From: Pirellulaceae bacterium
GTDB lineage: Bacteria > Planctomycetota > Planctomycetia > Pirellulales > Pirellulaceae
NCBI GenBank assembly: GCA_019636375.1
Contig: JAHBXS010000001.1
Location: forward strand, 620,001 to 684,000
Reading direction: 5' to 3'
DNA: 64,000 nucleotides
The translations under genes and the position numbers were made by a program. This document shows, one piece after another, positions 35,307 through 44,680 of the stretch (position 1 is the first letter of the stretch; every line of letters starts with the position of its first letter). The notes beneath the pieces are model-generated. The model was not told where the DNA came from and did no database searches. It worked only from the letters and a program-made list of their open reading frames with translations.

Positions 35307-38300
35307 TCAGGCAATTTCCAGCAATCGTCGTCGGCGTACCAGCAAGAAACAACTTGCGACGAAACACAACAACAATCCTGTACCCGGTTCCGGCACGGCT
35401 GTAAACAATCCGATGTCGTTGCCATTACCACCTGCGTAGGTGATAAACAAGTCGCGACCACCGAAGTTGCCGACGAGCGAGCCTTCTGCCAGGCCATTGA
35501 ACTGACCAGACAGCGTCCCGCCCACGTCGCCGATCAGGTAAAAGTCGTTGGCCCCCAGGGTGTGGCCGTTGATCAGACTGACGAAAAGCGAGCCATCGAC
35601 ATGGAAATCGCCATCGACCAACAGTTGATCAAACTGGTCTGAGTCCAAGCCGCCCAGTTCGATGAAGGTTCTCACGCTGCTGTTGAAGAATACGTCTCCT
35701 TCGTAGCTGATGCTAGCTGGGCTGTTGCCGGGTCGCAAATCGCCGGCATATTCAACCATGCCCGTGCCTGTGAAATTTCCGACACCGCCCTGCTCACCGA
35801 GAAAGACCGTGCGGCTTCCACCAAAGGTCCGGATTTCGATCCCATTGTGAGTCACATCGTCAAAGAACGTCGTCACGCCTCCGCCACTGGTAACGATGCG
35901 CCCGTCACTGAGTTGCTCCACGTCGCCGAAAATGTCCGAGAACCCGGCGCTGAAACTCAGCAAGCCATCGTTGGTCAGCCCGATTCCTCCGGGGGAAGAC
36001 GAAGAGGTAATCAAAGTGCCTCGACCCATGATCGCGGCACCACTGCGATTGGTTAGCGACTGCGTAAACTCAAGCGTGCCACCGGAAAGATTGGCATTGG
36101 TCACGTTCAGATTATCGGCTCCAGTGAACACCAGATGCTCCGAACCCGAAACACGAACCGTACCAAAATTTATCAGCCGATTGTCGACTTGGCCAGTGCC
36201 ACTGATCAAGCCACCCAATTCGTTGCTCAGGATGCCACCTGAAATCGTCGCGGTCGGGCTGTTCATCCGAATCGTGCCAAAGTTGTTGACGCCGGTATTT
36301 GCAGAAACGGACGAGTTCCCGCTCACCAACATCATTCGGCCAAAATTGTTCGTCAGCGTGGTGGTGTTGACCTGCCCCTGATTGACTGAGAGGGTTGAGT
36401 TATTGACCAATTCGGCGGGCCTGAGCGTGCCGCCATTGACATTCAGGAAACTGCCCAAAGTCATCGTACCGCTGGTGGAACCGAGCGTTCGGTTTTCACT
36501 GAGACTATGACCGCTGCCAAGCAAGCTGGTTAGCGTGGAGTCGTTCAGAGAGCTGCTCGATGTAAAATCCACCGCTCCTCTTGTCCAATTGAAGTTGCCG
36601 CTGCTGGCGAGCGAGCCAATCAACAAGCGTCCGCCGTCCAAATCGACAGTTCCCAGATTCCCAACTGTCAAAACGCCGGTCGTCAGTTGAGCATTAGTCA
36701 GAACACGAAGTTTCCCTTGGCGATTAGAGCTGCCCACGTTCAGGTTGGTGATGCCAGACGTGGAAGCGGCCCCGGACAGAACAAGCGTTGGGTTTTCGTT
36801 GACGTCAGTACCAATCAGCGATACGTTTCCGCTGCCGTTGCTGAACGATCCAACAACATGCAATTCACCATCCCGGAAATTCAAGGTACCGGTTGAACTG
36901 CGTGTAAAGTTTTGGGTTGTAACCCGGCCTCCGTTGAGATTGATCGTACCCAAATTTCTGGCTCGAAGGGTACCGGCAATATTGACTTCTGCCCCGTCGT
37001 CAATCGTTAACGATGCCGTGCCGCCTTCGCCACTGCTTGAGCCGCCGACAAACAGGTTCGCGGCGTTGACGATCGTTCCCGAACCGGCAAAGGAAGCGTT
37101 CGAAGCGGAACCGGCGATTCGCGCCAACTCAATTGACCCAGCATCCAATCGCCCGCCAGACAACACGTTCAACGTACCGCTGCCACCCACACCTGCAACA
37201 CCAGTCAACAAGGAATTACCGTTGGTGTTCAGACGGCCACCATTCTCGATCAACAACGTTCCAGCCCCGGCATCACCAACACTGATGGAATTGTTTGCAT
37301 TCCAGGTTGAACCGGAACCTGAAATTCTAACGACCGAACCTGAACCCAGTTGGCCAATGGTACTTAAGGCGGAAGTGTTCAAAGTCGATCCTGAGAGTAC
37401 CCGAAACTCACGCAAAAAGGACGAGTTGAAGTCTCCAATTGTCAGGGATGTCAAACCACTGCTCGCAGCTCCATCAGCAAGCGCAAATATTGAGTCACTG
37501 GAAAATCCCCCCGAAAGAGCGAAACTGCCATTGCGTCGAAACGTTCCACCATGCACCGCAATCTGTCCCCCGCTAAAAGCGAGACTGCCGTCGAGATTAA
37601 GACTTGTGGTGGCGACATTGCCAGAAGCGACAACCAGTCCCCCTGAATTACGAACCGTTAAACCAGCATCGCTTGCAATATCGACAGAACCACCTCCAAT
37701 CACCCTGAAAAGACCGCGGACGTCCAATCCAAGAGTGGAAAATCCAGTCAGGTTGAATCGACCAGCTGAAACAACATCCATTTGAGTGGATTCGGACACC
37801 ACGATATCAGCATTGTTTGCATTGAGGTTTCCACGTATGTCAATTTGTGAGGTGCCACTGCCAGAATTCAACGCACCGTTTCGCAAGTTCCATGTTGACC
37901 CGGCAAGAATTGAAATCTGACTGAAACTGCCAACGTTGCTAGCCGTCGATAGGCCCGATGTATTGAGTGTTCCGCCATTTTCAACAAGGACTAAACTTTG
38001 GCCCCTAAATCCAAAGCGTGCTCCATCAATATTTGCCACCGCATTCGCACCGTCAACATGCAGTTGACCATTGCCCGTTTCATTGAAACCTATCCTCAGG
38101 AAATCCGAATCAAATACGGCGCCATTCCTAACATGAATCAACCCCGTACCGTTACTCCCAATATCCGAGGTCCCGCTTGCATTCAGGCGGCTTCCCGCGC
38201 CAAGGATGAGCGTTGAGGATGAACCACTGCTGTTCCCCACGCTTGCGCTGTCTGGTGTCAACGTGCCATTGAACAGTGTCAGGCTGCCGGTTTCTCCTGC

Positions 38301-38741
38301 TGCTCGCCCCATTACCAGGGACGCAGGTAAACTGGTGTCGAACAGGGAGTATGTGTGCCCGCCAAGGTTGAACGAGTAGGCGCCATTCCCGATAAATAAG
38401 TTACGCGTGGCAGCCGGAGCCGTAAAAGTCACTCCGAGATTTGCGCCAACAAGATTGAAGCTTGCTTCCTGCGTTGAGTTGGGAGCCACCCCTCCCGCCC
38501 AGTTGCTGCCGGTCGAGAATATTCCGCCATTTGTATTCGTCCAGTTTATTTGGGCCGAAACCGTGCCGACTTCGCAAAGCAAGCAAATCGAGACGATTGC
38601 AGCTCTAATGACAGGGCACAAGGTTCTTTTCAGGCGAAGGACAAACGAACCATGTGCTCCGGCGCATTTTGGCTTTGACAATGAAATTAAATTGAGGTAG
38701 CACAGTTTTTGCATCGGCTTTGAAGATTGGATTGATTTCAT
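35307..38741 (-). CDS. Giant PEP-CTERM protein with autotransporter-like beta-strand repeats
   Basis: The start at 38741 follows a GAGGTG site and gives 1144 residues; the longer frame to 38852 has no such site. After an extended N-terminus comes a signal-like helix (about residues 40-62). The body is made of short Gly/Ser/Asn/Thr-rich repeats (Gly-Ser-Gly..Leu..Gly-Gly-Arg-Leu and the like), as in autotransporter-associated beta-strand repeat proteins, and should form a long beta-helix. It ends with Val-Pro-Glu-Pro-Gly-Thr, a hydrophobic helix and a run of five Arg. It is probably displayed on the surface through exosortase sorting. It is divergent from the ECF sigma factor gene. Confidence 0.75.
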   Translation of the reverse strand: MKSIQSSKPMQKLCYLNLISLSKPKCAGAHGSFVLRLKRTLCPVIRAAIVSICLLCEVGTVSAQINWTNTNGGIFSTGSNWAGGVAPNSTQEASFNLVGANLGVTFTAPAATRNLFIGNGAYSFNLGGHTYSLFDTSLPASLVMGRAAGETGSLTLFNGTLTPDSASVGNSSGSSSTLILGAGSRLNASGTSDIGSNGTGLIHVRNGAVFDSDFLRIGFNETGNGQLHVDGANAVANIDGARFGFRGQSLVLVENGGTLNTSGLSTASNVGSFSQISILAGSTWNLRNGALNSGSGTSQIDIRGNLNANNADIVVSESTQMDVVSAGRFNLTGFSTLGLDVRGLFRVIGGGSVDIASDAGLTVRNSGGLVVASGNVATTSLNLDGSLAFSGGQIAVHGGTFRRNGSFALSGGFSSDSIFALADGAASSGLTSLTIGDFNSSFLREFRVLSGSTLNTSALSTIGQLGSGSVVRISGSGSTWNANNSISVGDAGAGTLLIENGGRLNTNGNSLLTGVAGVGGSGTLNVLSGGRLDAGSIELARIAGSASNASFAGSGTIVNAANLFVGGSSSGEGGTASLTIDDGAEVNIAGTLRARNLGTINLNGGRVTTQNFTRSSTGTLNFRDGELHVVGSFSNGSGNVSLIGTDVNENPTLVLSGAASTSGITNLNVGSSNRQGKLRVLTNAQLTTGVLTVGNLGTVDLDGGRLLIGSLASSGNFNWTRGAVDFTSSSSLNDSTLTSLLGSGHSLSENRTLGSTSGTMTLGSFLNVNGGTLRPAELVNNSTLSVNQGQVNTTTLTNNFGRMMLVSGNSSVSANTGVNNFGTIRMNSPTATISGGILSNELGGLISGTGQVDNRLINFGTVRVSGSEHLVFTGADNLNVTNANLSGGTLEFTQSLTNRSGAAIMGRGTLITSSSSPGGIGLTNDGLLSFSAGFSDIFGDVEQLSDGRIVTSGGGVTTFFDDVTHNGIEIRTFGGSRTVFLGEQGGVGNFTGTGMVEYAGDLRPGNSPASISYEGDVFFNSSVRTFIELGGLDSDQFDQLLVDGDFHVDGSLFVSLINGHTLGANDFYLIGDVGGTLSGQFNGLAEGSLVGNFGGRDLFITYAGGNGNDIGLFTAVPEPGTGLLLCFVASCFLLVRRRRLLEIA
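35467..35566 (-). repeat. 100-bp direct repeat, second copy (within PEP-CTERM gene)
   Basis: Second copy of the 100-bp segment at 33221-33320, with about three mismatches. The flanking code is related only at the protein level, so the segment looks recently copied or kept alike by gene conversion. Confidence 0.85.
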
Positions 38742-38923
38742 GGATTCACCTCGGTGGTTGAAAAAATGGATTCTGTTGGAATAAATTGCGTCGAAACCAG
38801 CGTGCAAGCGCAGACCAATTCCCAAAATATCCAAAAGTTGATAGCGACCCATTTTTCGGCCGGCCCATTTTTCGTTGGTTTTTTGAATAGAATTTGGATT
38901 GAAAAACGGTACAATAGATTTCT

Positions 38924-39487
38924 ATGAATGAGGTCACACAAGTCCTGAATGAGATTGGAACCGGAGGTCGGCAAAACGCCGCCAGTTTATTGCCACTGGT
39001 TTACGAAGAACTTAAACGAATGGCCAACCAAAAAATGGCCGATGAAGCTGCAGGCAATACCCTCAGTGCTACAGCCCTGGTTCACGAGGCCTACTTGAAG
39101 TTAGCTGGCCATGACGACCAAGTGCGTTGGGAAAGCCGAGTCCACTTTTTTCGCGCTGCCGCTGAAGCGATGCGGCGAATCTTGATTGACCGAGCCCGAA
39201 GCAAACACACCCTCAAACGTGGCGATGGAATAAAACGGATCGCATTGAACGAAAGGGAGTTGGCCGAAAATCAAGGTTTGGAACAATTGCTGGAACTAAA
39301 CGAAGCATTATCTCATCTCGAGCAAAAAGAACCGAAAATTGCCGAGTTGGTCAAGCTCCGTTTTTTTGTCGGAATGACAGGGGACGAAGCAGCGAAAATG
39401 CTGGAGATATCCCCGCGTACGGCGGACGCGTGGTGGTCGTATGCCAAGGCCTATTTGGCGGCTCGGCTGATGGATTCGATGGCCTAA
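38924..39487 (+). CDS. ECF-type RNA polymerase sigma factor
   Basis: The 187-residue protein has the layout of the planctomycete-rich ECF sigma-70 family (Pfam Sigma70_ECF). Region 2 contains Leu-Pro-Leu-Val-Tyr-Glu-Glu-Leu, Ala-Leu-Val-His-Glu-Ala-Tyr-Leu-Lys-Leu and Phe-Phe-Arg-Ala-Ala-Ala-Glu-Ala-Met-Arg-Arg. Region 4 has Glu-Ala-Ala-Lys-Met-Leu..Ser-Pro-Arg-Thr-Ala-Asp-Ala-Trp-Trp. It directs polymerase to a small regulon. The Ser/Thr kinase gene starts 108 bp later; such pairs, described as ECF-STK units in planctomycetes, are thought to signal by phosphorylation instead of a classical anti-sigma factor. No anti-sigma gene is seen here. Confidence 0.9.
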   Translation: MNEVTQVLNEIGTGGRQNAASLLPLVYEELKRMANQKMADEAAGNTLSATALVHEAYLKLAGHDDQVRWESRVHFFRAAAEAMRRILIDRARSKHTLKRGDGIKRIALNERELAENQGLEQLLELNEALSHLEQKEPKIAELVKLRFFVGMTGDEAAKMLEISPRTADAWWSYAKAYLAARLMDSMA

Positions 39488-39595
39488 ACCGGAGCAGGAA
39501 TAGATTTTGAAAAACATTTGCGCTCGAGGCGGCAAATTCTCGCAATTGATGCTGATGGAGGTTGTGCCTATCATTCCGACCTGATTGACGTTTCT

Positions 39596-42500
39596 ATGAA
39601 CGAACAAGAAATATTTACCGCCGCAGCTTTCATCGAAAACTCTGCTCTAAGAGAGAGCTTTTTGACGACGGTCTGTCGAGGCGATGAGACACTAAAGCTG
39701 CGGATTCAGCAGCTTTTGCAAGCTAGTCGCCTAGCCGAACACTTGATGGAAAAACCCCAGCAGGCTTTGGGTCAACTTGCCGCGGCTGCAAGTCTGGAAG
39801 AAGTTCCATCGCAAGCGGTGGTTGAAGAATTGCAGCAAGCCAAGGGAATGTCTGCCAGAATGGGCACGTTCTCACCGGGAATGACGATTGGGAATTACCA
39901 GATTCTGCAGTTGCTGGGCGAGGGCGGGATGGGGGTCGTGTATGCTGCTAAGCAATCGGAACCAGTTAAACGACAAGTTGCCTTAAAAATTCTCCGGCCC
40001 ACAGATACGTCTCGCAATGTTCTAGCGCGATTCGAGCAGGAACGTCATGCTCTGGCTATGATGGATCATCCCGGCATCGCCAGAATCCTAGATGCGGGCA
40101 CGACATCCGACGGGTTGCCTTATTTCGTAATGGAACTGGTGAAGGGCATTCCAATTAATCAGTACTGCGACCAGGAAAACCTGTCACCGCAAGAGCGACT
40201 TGAGTTGTTCATTCCAGTTTGTTCCGCCGTTCAACATGCCCATCAAAAAGGGATCATTCATCGCGACCTGAAACCGTCCAATATCCTGGTGGGATTGTAC
40301 GATGGAAAACCTGTTCCCAAAGTGATCGACTTTGGAGTTGCCAAAGCGATCGGACTTCACCTTTCCGAATCGACAATCTACACCGAAATTGGCTCCATTG
40401 TGGGGACGTTGGAATACATGTCTCCAGAGCAAGCGGAATTGAACAATTTGGACATTGATACCCGTGCCGATATCTACTCACTCGGCGTGCTGCTGTATGA
40501 ATTATTAACGGGCAGTCCGCCATTTTCAAGACAACAACTTCGTAGCGCAGCTTTTGATGAAATGCTCCGGATCATTCGCGAGGTCGAACCTCCGAAACCT
40601 AGTACGAAAGTTTCCTCCGCGAAAGAAATCGCCAGTGTTGCCGCACATCGAAAGCTCGAACCGAAACAGTTGGCTAGAGCACTTTCGGGCGATCTCGATT
40701 GGGTCGTCATGAAAGCCTTGGCCAAAGAGCGAACGCATCGATATCAAACGGTGGGTGAGTTCTCTGAAGATATCGACCGGTTTTTAAGGGTCCAAACCGT
40801 TGTTGCTGGACCACCAGGATTCGCCTATCGCGCGAAACGATTTCTGAAACGGAATAAGATATTGTCGATCGCAATGAGCATTGCCTTGATGGCAATTGTG
40901 GCTGGCGGGATCGGCACCACGTATGGGATGTTGCAAGCCTGGGCTGCACTCGACGGAGAGCGAAGGGCTTTGAATGAAAAAACTGCTGCACTGCGTGACG
41001 AAGAAATAGCCCGAACCAGTGCGGAGCTTGCCAATCAGAAGACGCTTGAAGCGCTTAGTTCATTAACGGACTCTTTTACTCAGCGCTGGCTAACGCGCCA
41101 AGAAGAACTTTCAACTGAGGATCGAGCGTTTCTGGAGAAAATTCTTGTCTTTTACCAGGATGTCGCCAAAACGAACCCGGACACAAATCGTTCGAAACAC
41201 ATCCAGGTTTCTGGTTTACACAAATTGGCCGACTTGCATGCAGCATTGGGCAATTCAGAGGAATCGCTTGAGAGCTACCGACAAGCAGCCCGCCTCTATC
41301 AAGTCCTCGCTAATGAGTTTCCGGAATTTCTAGGGTATGTTGACGGGGAGGCTCGTTGTTTGCGGGCGGTAGCGAAAGGCCTGACCAAAAAAGGAAAACA
41401 GCCAGAGAGTGAAAATGCGCATCGTCGTGCTCTTGAACTGCTGTCAGGTTTAATTGATTCGGGTACCACTCAACCTGCCACGCAGATTGAATACGTTGAG
41501 TCTTTGACCGATTTTGGTTCGCGTTTACACGAACACGGAAAAAACGTTGAAGCCGAAACGGTCTTCCAACAGGCGGAGGCAGCGTTTCACAACATTGGCG
41601 AAGAGGTGCTTGACGAAGTAGAAAGGCATTCTCTACAAGCCAGTATGCTACAGATTCGTTGCTACTTCTTTCGTGCCACTGGGCGATTTAGAGAAGCATT
41701 AGCCGACGGCCAGAAAGCAATTGAACTCCATACGGCATTGATTTCGTCAGGTGTCGATACGGTTCAGATTCGACGGGAGCTATGCTCGCTACAAAAAATG
41801 CTTGGGTCAATTCATCAAGGTCGCGGCGAATACGAACTAGCTGAAACGCGATTTCGCGAGGCGTTGGTCGCCGCCCAGTCGCTAGCCGTGCGTTATCCGT
41901 TGGTTCCGGCTCATCGGGTCGCGGTAGCCGAGTCGCACCGAATGCTGGGCACAAATTTCTACTATCGCCGAAACTTTGCCAAGGCAATCGAGCAGTATCA
42001 GCAAGCAAAAGTTATCGCTCAAAGAATTATGGACGACTTTCCCAGCGACCTTGAACATCAGCACCTCTTCGCTGAACTCAATAATGTCATGGGCTTGGCT
42101 CTAAAAGATTCCAATCAACTTGTGGATGCCCAACGCGAACTGCAAGCATCTGTGCTGCTTAAGAAAAAGGTCGTTGAACGCTCCTCCAATTCGTTGCGGT
42201 ATTGTCAATCGCTAGCGATGAGTTTGCACAACTTGGCGAACACGCACAGCAAACTACACGATTACAATGAATCAGCCAATTGCCACCGAGAAGCCATTGC
42301 CATTCGCACCGACTTGTTTGCAAAGAGCCCTGAAATAGTCGGGCTGGCACTTGACTTAGGAGGGAGCCACTGTGACTTCGGCAAGATGCTCGTTGATAGT
42401 AATCGTCTCGACGAGGGAGTAGAACAACTGGATCTCGCTGTGAACATCCTGGAAACGACTTGGGAATCTAACACTCAACAGGTAATTACGAAAGTGTTCC

Positions 42501-42949
42501 TGCGGAATTCACACCAAAATCGCGGGATTGCTTATATGCAAATGGAGAACTGGCACAGCGCGTTGGCCGATTTTGAAAAGGCACTTGAACTCGACGAGGG
42601 CCCGAACCAGGTTCGACTTCGCCAGCAACGTCTAATTTGTGTCTGCCATATCGATCCCGACCAGGGAATCGAAGCGGCCGATGCACTCTTGGAGCTCGAA
42701 AACGCTGGGTTCGGCGATAGTTTTGCCGCGGCAAGAGCATTTGCTCAAATCAGCGGCACACATACCGATAGTCTTTCACGGGAAAAGTCTGCCCAGCGCG
42801 CGATCGATCTTCTACAATCGTTGTACGATGCAGGCGTATTCAACGACCCCGCCATTGTCACATCCCTCGACCGACACGCAGAACTTCGTCACCTCAACGA
42901 ACGTCCAGCGTACAAAACACTTATCAAGATCATAAGAAAACAACCGTAG
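39596..42949 (+). CDS. Membrane Ser/Thr protein kinase with TPR-rich C-terminus
   Basis: The 1117-residue protein has an N-terminal region of about 100 residues, then a complete eukaryotic-type kinase domain: Gly-Glu-Gly-Gly-Met-Gly loop at about 108-113, Lys131, His-Arg-Asp-Leu-Lys-Pro-Ser-Asn at about 222, and Asp-Phe-Gly at about 245. A transmembrane helix lies near residues 420-445. The remaining 650 residues, probably outside the cytoplasm, are helical tetratricopeptide-like repeats. Repeated Tyr/Ala-rich helices such as Glu-Gln-Tyr-Gln-Gln-Ala-Lys and Ala-Leu-Ala-Asp-Phe-Glu-Lys-Ala-Leu-Glu-Leu support this. It follows the ECF sigma gene and probably controls it. The ATG at 39596 lacks a strong ribosome site. 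Confidence 0.88.
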   Translation: MNEQEIFTAAAFIENSALRESFLTTVCRGDETLKLRIQQLLQASRLAEHLMEKPQQALGQLAAAASLEEVPSQAVVEELQQAKGMSARMGTFSPGMTIGNYQILQLLGEGGMGVVYAAKQSEPVKRQVALKILRPTDTSRNVLARFEQERHALAMMDHPGIARILDAGTTSDGLPYFVMELVKGIPINQYCDQENLSPQERLELFIPVCSAVQHAHQKGIIHRDLKPSNILVGLYDGKPVPKVIDFGVAKAIGLHLSESTIYTEIGSIVGTLEYMSPEQAELNNLDIDTRADIYSLGVLLYELLTGSPPFSRQQLRSAAFDEMLRIIREVEPPKPSTKVSSAKEIASVAAHRKLEPKQLARALSGDLDWVVMKALAKERTHRYQTVGEFSEDIDRFLRVQTVVAGPPGFAYRAKRFLKRNKILSIAMSIALMAIVAGGIGTTYGMLQAWAALDGERRALNEKTAALRDEEIARTSAELANQKTLEALSSLTDSFTQRWLTRQEELSTEDRAFLEKILVFYQDVAKTNPDTNRSKHIQVSGLHKLADLHAALGNSEESLESYRQAARLYQVLANEFPEFLGYVDGEARCLRAVAKGLTKKGKQPESENAHRRALELLSGLIDSGTTQPATQIEYVESLTDFGSRLHEHGKNVEAETVFQQAEAAFHNIGEEVLDEVERHSLQASMLQIRCYFFRATGRFREALADGQKAIELHTALISSGVDTVQIRRELCSLQKMLGSIHQGRGEYELAETRFREALVAAQSLAVRYPLVPAHRVAVAESHRMLGTNFYYRRNFAKAIEQYQQAKVIAQRIMDDFPSDLEHQHLFAELNNVMGLALKDSNQLVDAQRELQASVLLKKKVVERSSNSLRYCQSLAMSLHNLANTHSKLHDYNESANCHREAIAIRTDLFAKSPEIVGLALDLGGSHCDFGKMLVDSNRLDEGVEQLDLAVNILETTWESNTQQVITKVFLRNSHQNRGIAYMQMENWHSALADFEKALELDEGPNQVRLRQQRLICVCHIDPDQGIEAADALLELENAGFGDSFAAARAFAQISGTHTDSLSREKSAQRAIDLLQSLYDAGVFNDPAIVTSLDRHAELRHLNERPAYKTLIKIIRKQP

Positions 42950-42998
42950 AGGAATGTTGATACGGCAATTGCTCCGCGATACATGTTCGAAAGAATCG

Positions 42999-43094
42999 GA
43001 AGCTGCGTTCTTGTCCACCTCGCACGAACCGACTATCATCGCAGAGACCATCGCCGCCTGGCAGCGGGCATTGACGATGGTATTCCGATCATGA
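42999..43094 (+). pseudogene. hemL 3'-end remnant
   Basis: This is an open frame of 31 codons plus stop that matches the C-terminus of HemL ([11 protein letters not shown] onward), with five or six substitutions, most near the end. It has no start codon or upstream hemL sequence, so it is a remnant. Its stop still overlaps the sulfatase ATG at 43091, which preserves the ancestral hemL/sulfatase junction. Confidence 0.88.
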
Positions 43095-43371
43095 GAAATA
43101 GAATCACGATGCGAAACAACAAACAAATCGCGCCGATGTTGGCTGGAGTACTTTTGTGCTGTTTTTTTGAATCGGCCCTGGCATCTCACGATCCGCAGGA
43201 GCAAAAACCCAACATTATCTTGATCCTGGCCGACGATCTAGGGTACGGCGATCTGAGATGCTACAACGATCAATCGAAAGTGGCGACTCCCTGCTTGGAT
43301 CGATTGGAGAGCGAAGGAATTCGAATGACCGACGCCCATAGCCCTGCGACCGTTTGCACGCCGACTCGGTA
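42999..43371 (+). repeat. Right copy of the long direct repeat flanking the 10-kb block
   Basis: The 373-bp partner of 32457-32827. It covers a detached hemL 3' end and the start of the intact sulfatase gene. The offset between copies is about 10.54 kb. Upstream of 42999 the sequence is unrelated to hemL; downstream of 43371 the sulfatase gene goes on normally. Confidence 0.9.
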
Positions 43372-44680
43372 CGGTCTGTTGACGGGACAGATGCCGTTTC
43401 GAATCTCTCGCGGCGGGGTGGTTTTTTCCGGAGTGGGTGGACCGAGCTTGATTGCCCCTGACAGATTGACCTTAGCGAGCATGTTGCAACGCCAGGGGTA
43501 TGCGACCGCGTGCGTCGGTAAATGGCATGTCGGCATGACTTTTTTCGACGAACACGGCCAAGCCATTCCCGATCATGGCGTCGAGTCGGTCAATCAAATC
43601 GACTACTCCCGAGCGATCCAAGGGGGGCCTATCGAGTATGGCTTTGATTATTTCTTTGGAACGGCTTGTTGCCCCACCACTGATTGGTTGTATGCCTTCA
43701 TTCATCAAGATCGGATTCCGACCCCGCCGACCCAATTGATCGACAAGTTGAAGCTGCCCAAACATCCTTACGCTCACGACTGTCGACCAGGCATGATTGC
43801 CGACGATTTCCCGATGGAAGAAGTCGATTTGGTTTTTTTAGAGAAGAGCCGTAAATTTCTGCAACAGCACGTTCAGCAAAACCCCCAACAACCTTTTTTT
43901 CTGTTTCACTCGACACAAGCCGTGCATCTCCCTTCCTTTCCCGCTCGCCAGTTTCAAGGGAAGACAAATGCAGGTCCTCATGGCGATTTTATTCATCAAC
44001 TCGATTGGATCGTCGGTGAACTTCTGGAAACTTTGGAACAACTGGATGTCTATGAGAATACGTTGGTAATATTTACCAGTGACAACGGGCCAGAAACAAC
44101 CAGTGTGATACACATGAGGCAAGATCACGATCATGACCCCGCCCGACCTTGGCGGGGGATGAAACGAGACAACTGGGAGGGAGGGCACCGTATCCCCTTT
44201 ATCGTCCGCTGGCCGGCAAGACTCGATTCAGGGACGACCTGTGATCAGTTGACATGTCTCACCGATATCGTTGCCACCGTGGCAGGAGTGATCGATTTGG
44301 AACTTCCCGATGAATCAGCAGAGGATAGTTTCAACATGCTACCAGCTTGGACCGGGGAATTCGACCAAGCGATTCGGCCTTATCTGATTCATCAAGCGTT
44401 TCGAGGCTCGCAGACTTTGGCCATACGACGCCAGCAATGGAAATGGATCGATCATCCCGATTCAGGCGGAAATCGATATGAAGCCAATCCTGGACTAAAA
44501 CCATTAATAATTGCGGAATCAAACCCAGCGGCAGCCGGTCAATTGTATGACTTGTCGACAGATCCCGGTGAAATGAACAACTTGGTTGAAACGCGTCCTG
44601 AAATAGCACGGGAACTGAAACGAATGCTGGAGGAATCCAAATCCAACGGACGCAGTCGCCCCATTGCGGTCAAAAGATGA
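43091..44680 (+). CDS. Exported sulfatase
   Basis: A type I sulfatase of 529 residues that hydrolyses sulfate esters, typically of algal polysaccharides in planctomycetes. The formylglycine motif is Cys89-Thr-Pro-Thr-Arg, followed by Leu-Leu-Thr-Gly. The metal ligands are in Leu-Ala-Asp-Asp-Leu-Gly and Thr-Ser-Asp-Asn-Gly, and the Lys-Trp-His motif is present. A signal peptide ends near residue 31. Start choice: ATG at 43091 preserves the overlap with the hemL remnant, but ATG at 43109 gives a more typical signal peptide. The metal motif reads Gly-Asp-Leu-Arg where the broken copy has the usual Gly-Asp-Leu-Gly. Confidence 0.9.
   Translation: MRNRITMRNNKQIAPMLAGVLLCCFFESALASHDPQEQKPNIILILADDLGYGDLRCYNDQSKVATPCLDRLESEGIRMTDAHSPATVCTPTRYGLLTGQMPFRISRGGVVFSGVGGPSLIAPDRLTLASMLQRQGYATACVGKWHVGMTFFDEHGQAIPDHGVESVNQIDYSRAIQGGPIEYGFDYFFGTACCPTTDWLYAFIHQDRIPTPPTQLIDKLKLPKHPYAHDCRPGMIADDFPMEEVDLVFLEKSRKFLQQHVQQNPQQPFFLFHSTQAVHLPSFPARQFQGKTNAGPHGDFIHQLDWIVGELLETLEQLDVYENTLVIFTSDNGPETTSVIHMRQDHDHDPARPWRGMKRDNWEGGHRIPFIVRWPARLDSGTTCDQLTCLTDIVATVAGVIDLELPDESAEDSFNMLPAWTGEFDQAIRPYLIHQAFRGSQTLAIRRQQWKWIDHPDSGGNRYEANPGLKPLIIAESNPAAAGQLYDLSTDPGEMNNLVETRPEIARELKRMLEESKSNGRSRPIAVKR

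Noticed and set aside
36745-37785. 346-codon plus-strand open frame inside the giant PEP-CTERM gene
   Set aside because: It is antisense to a repetitive Gly/Ser-rich gene with signal and sorting tail; such genes give long opposite frames by composition. Its product has no motif.
32829-42998. Integrated block as a classical integrative element or prophage
   Set aside because: No integrase, recombinase, tRNA target or phage gene is visible, and the flanking repeats are protein-coding homology rather than short attachment sites.
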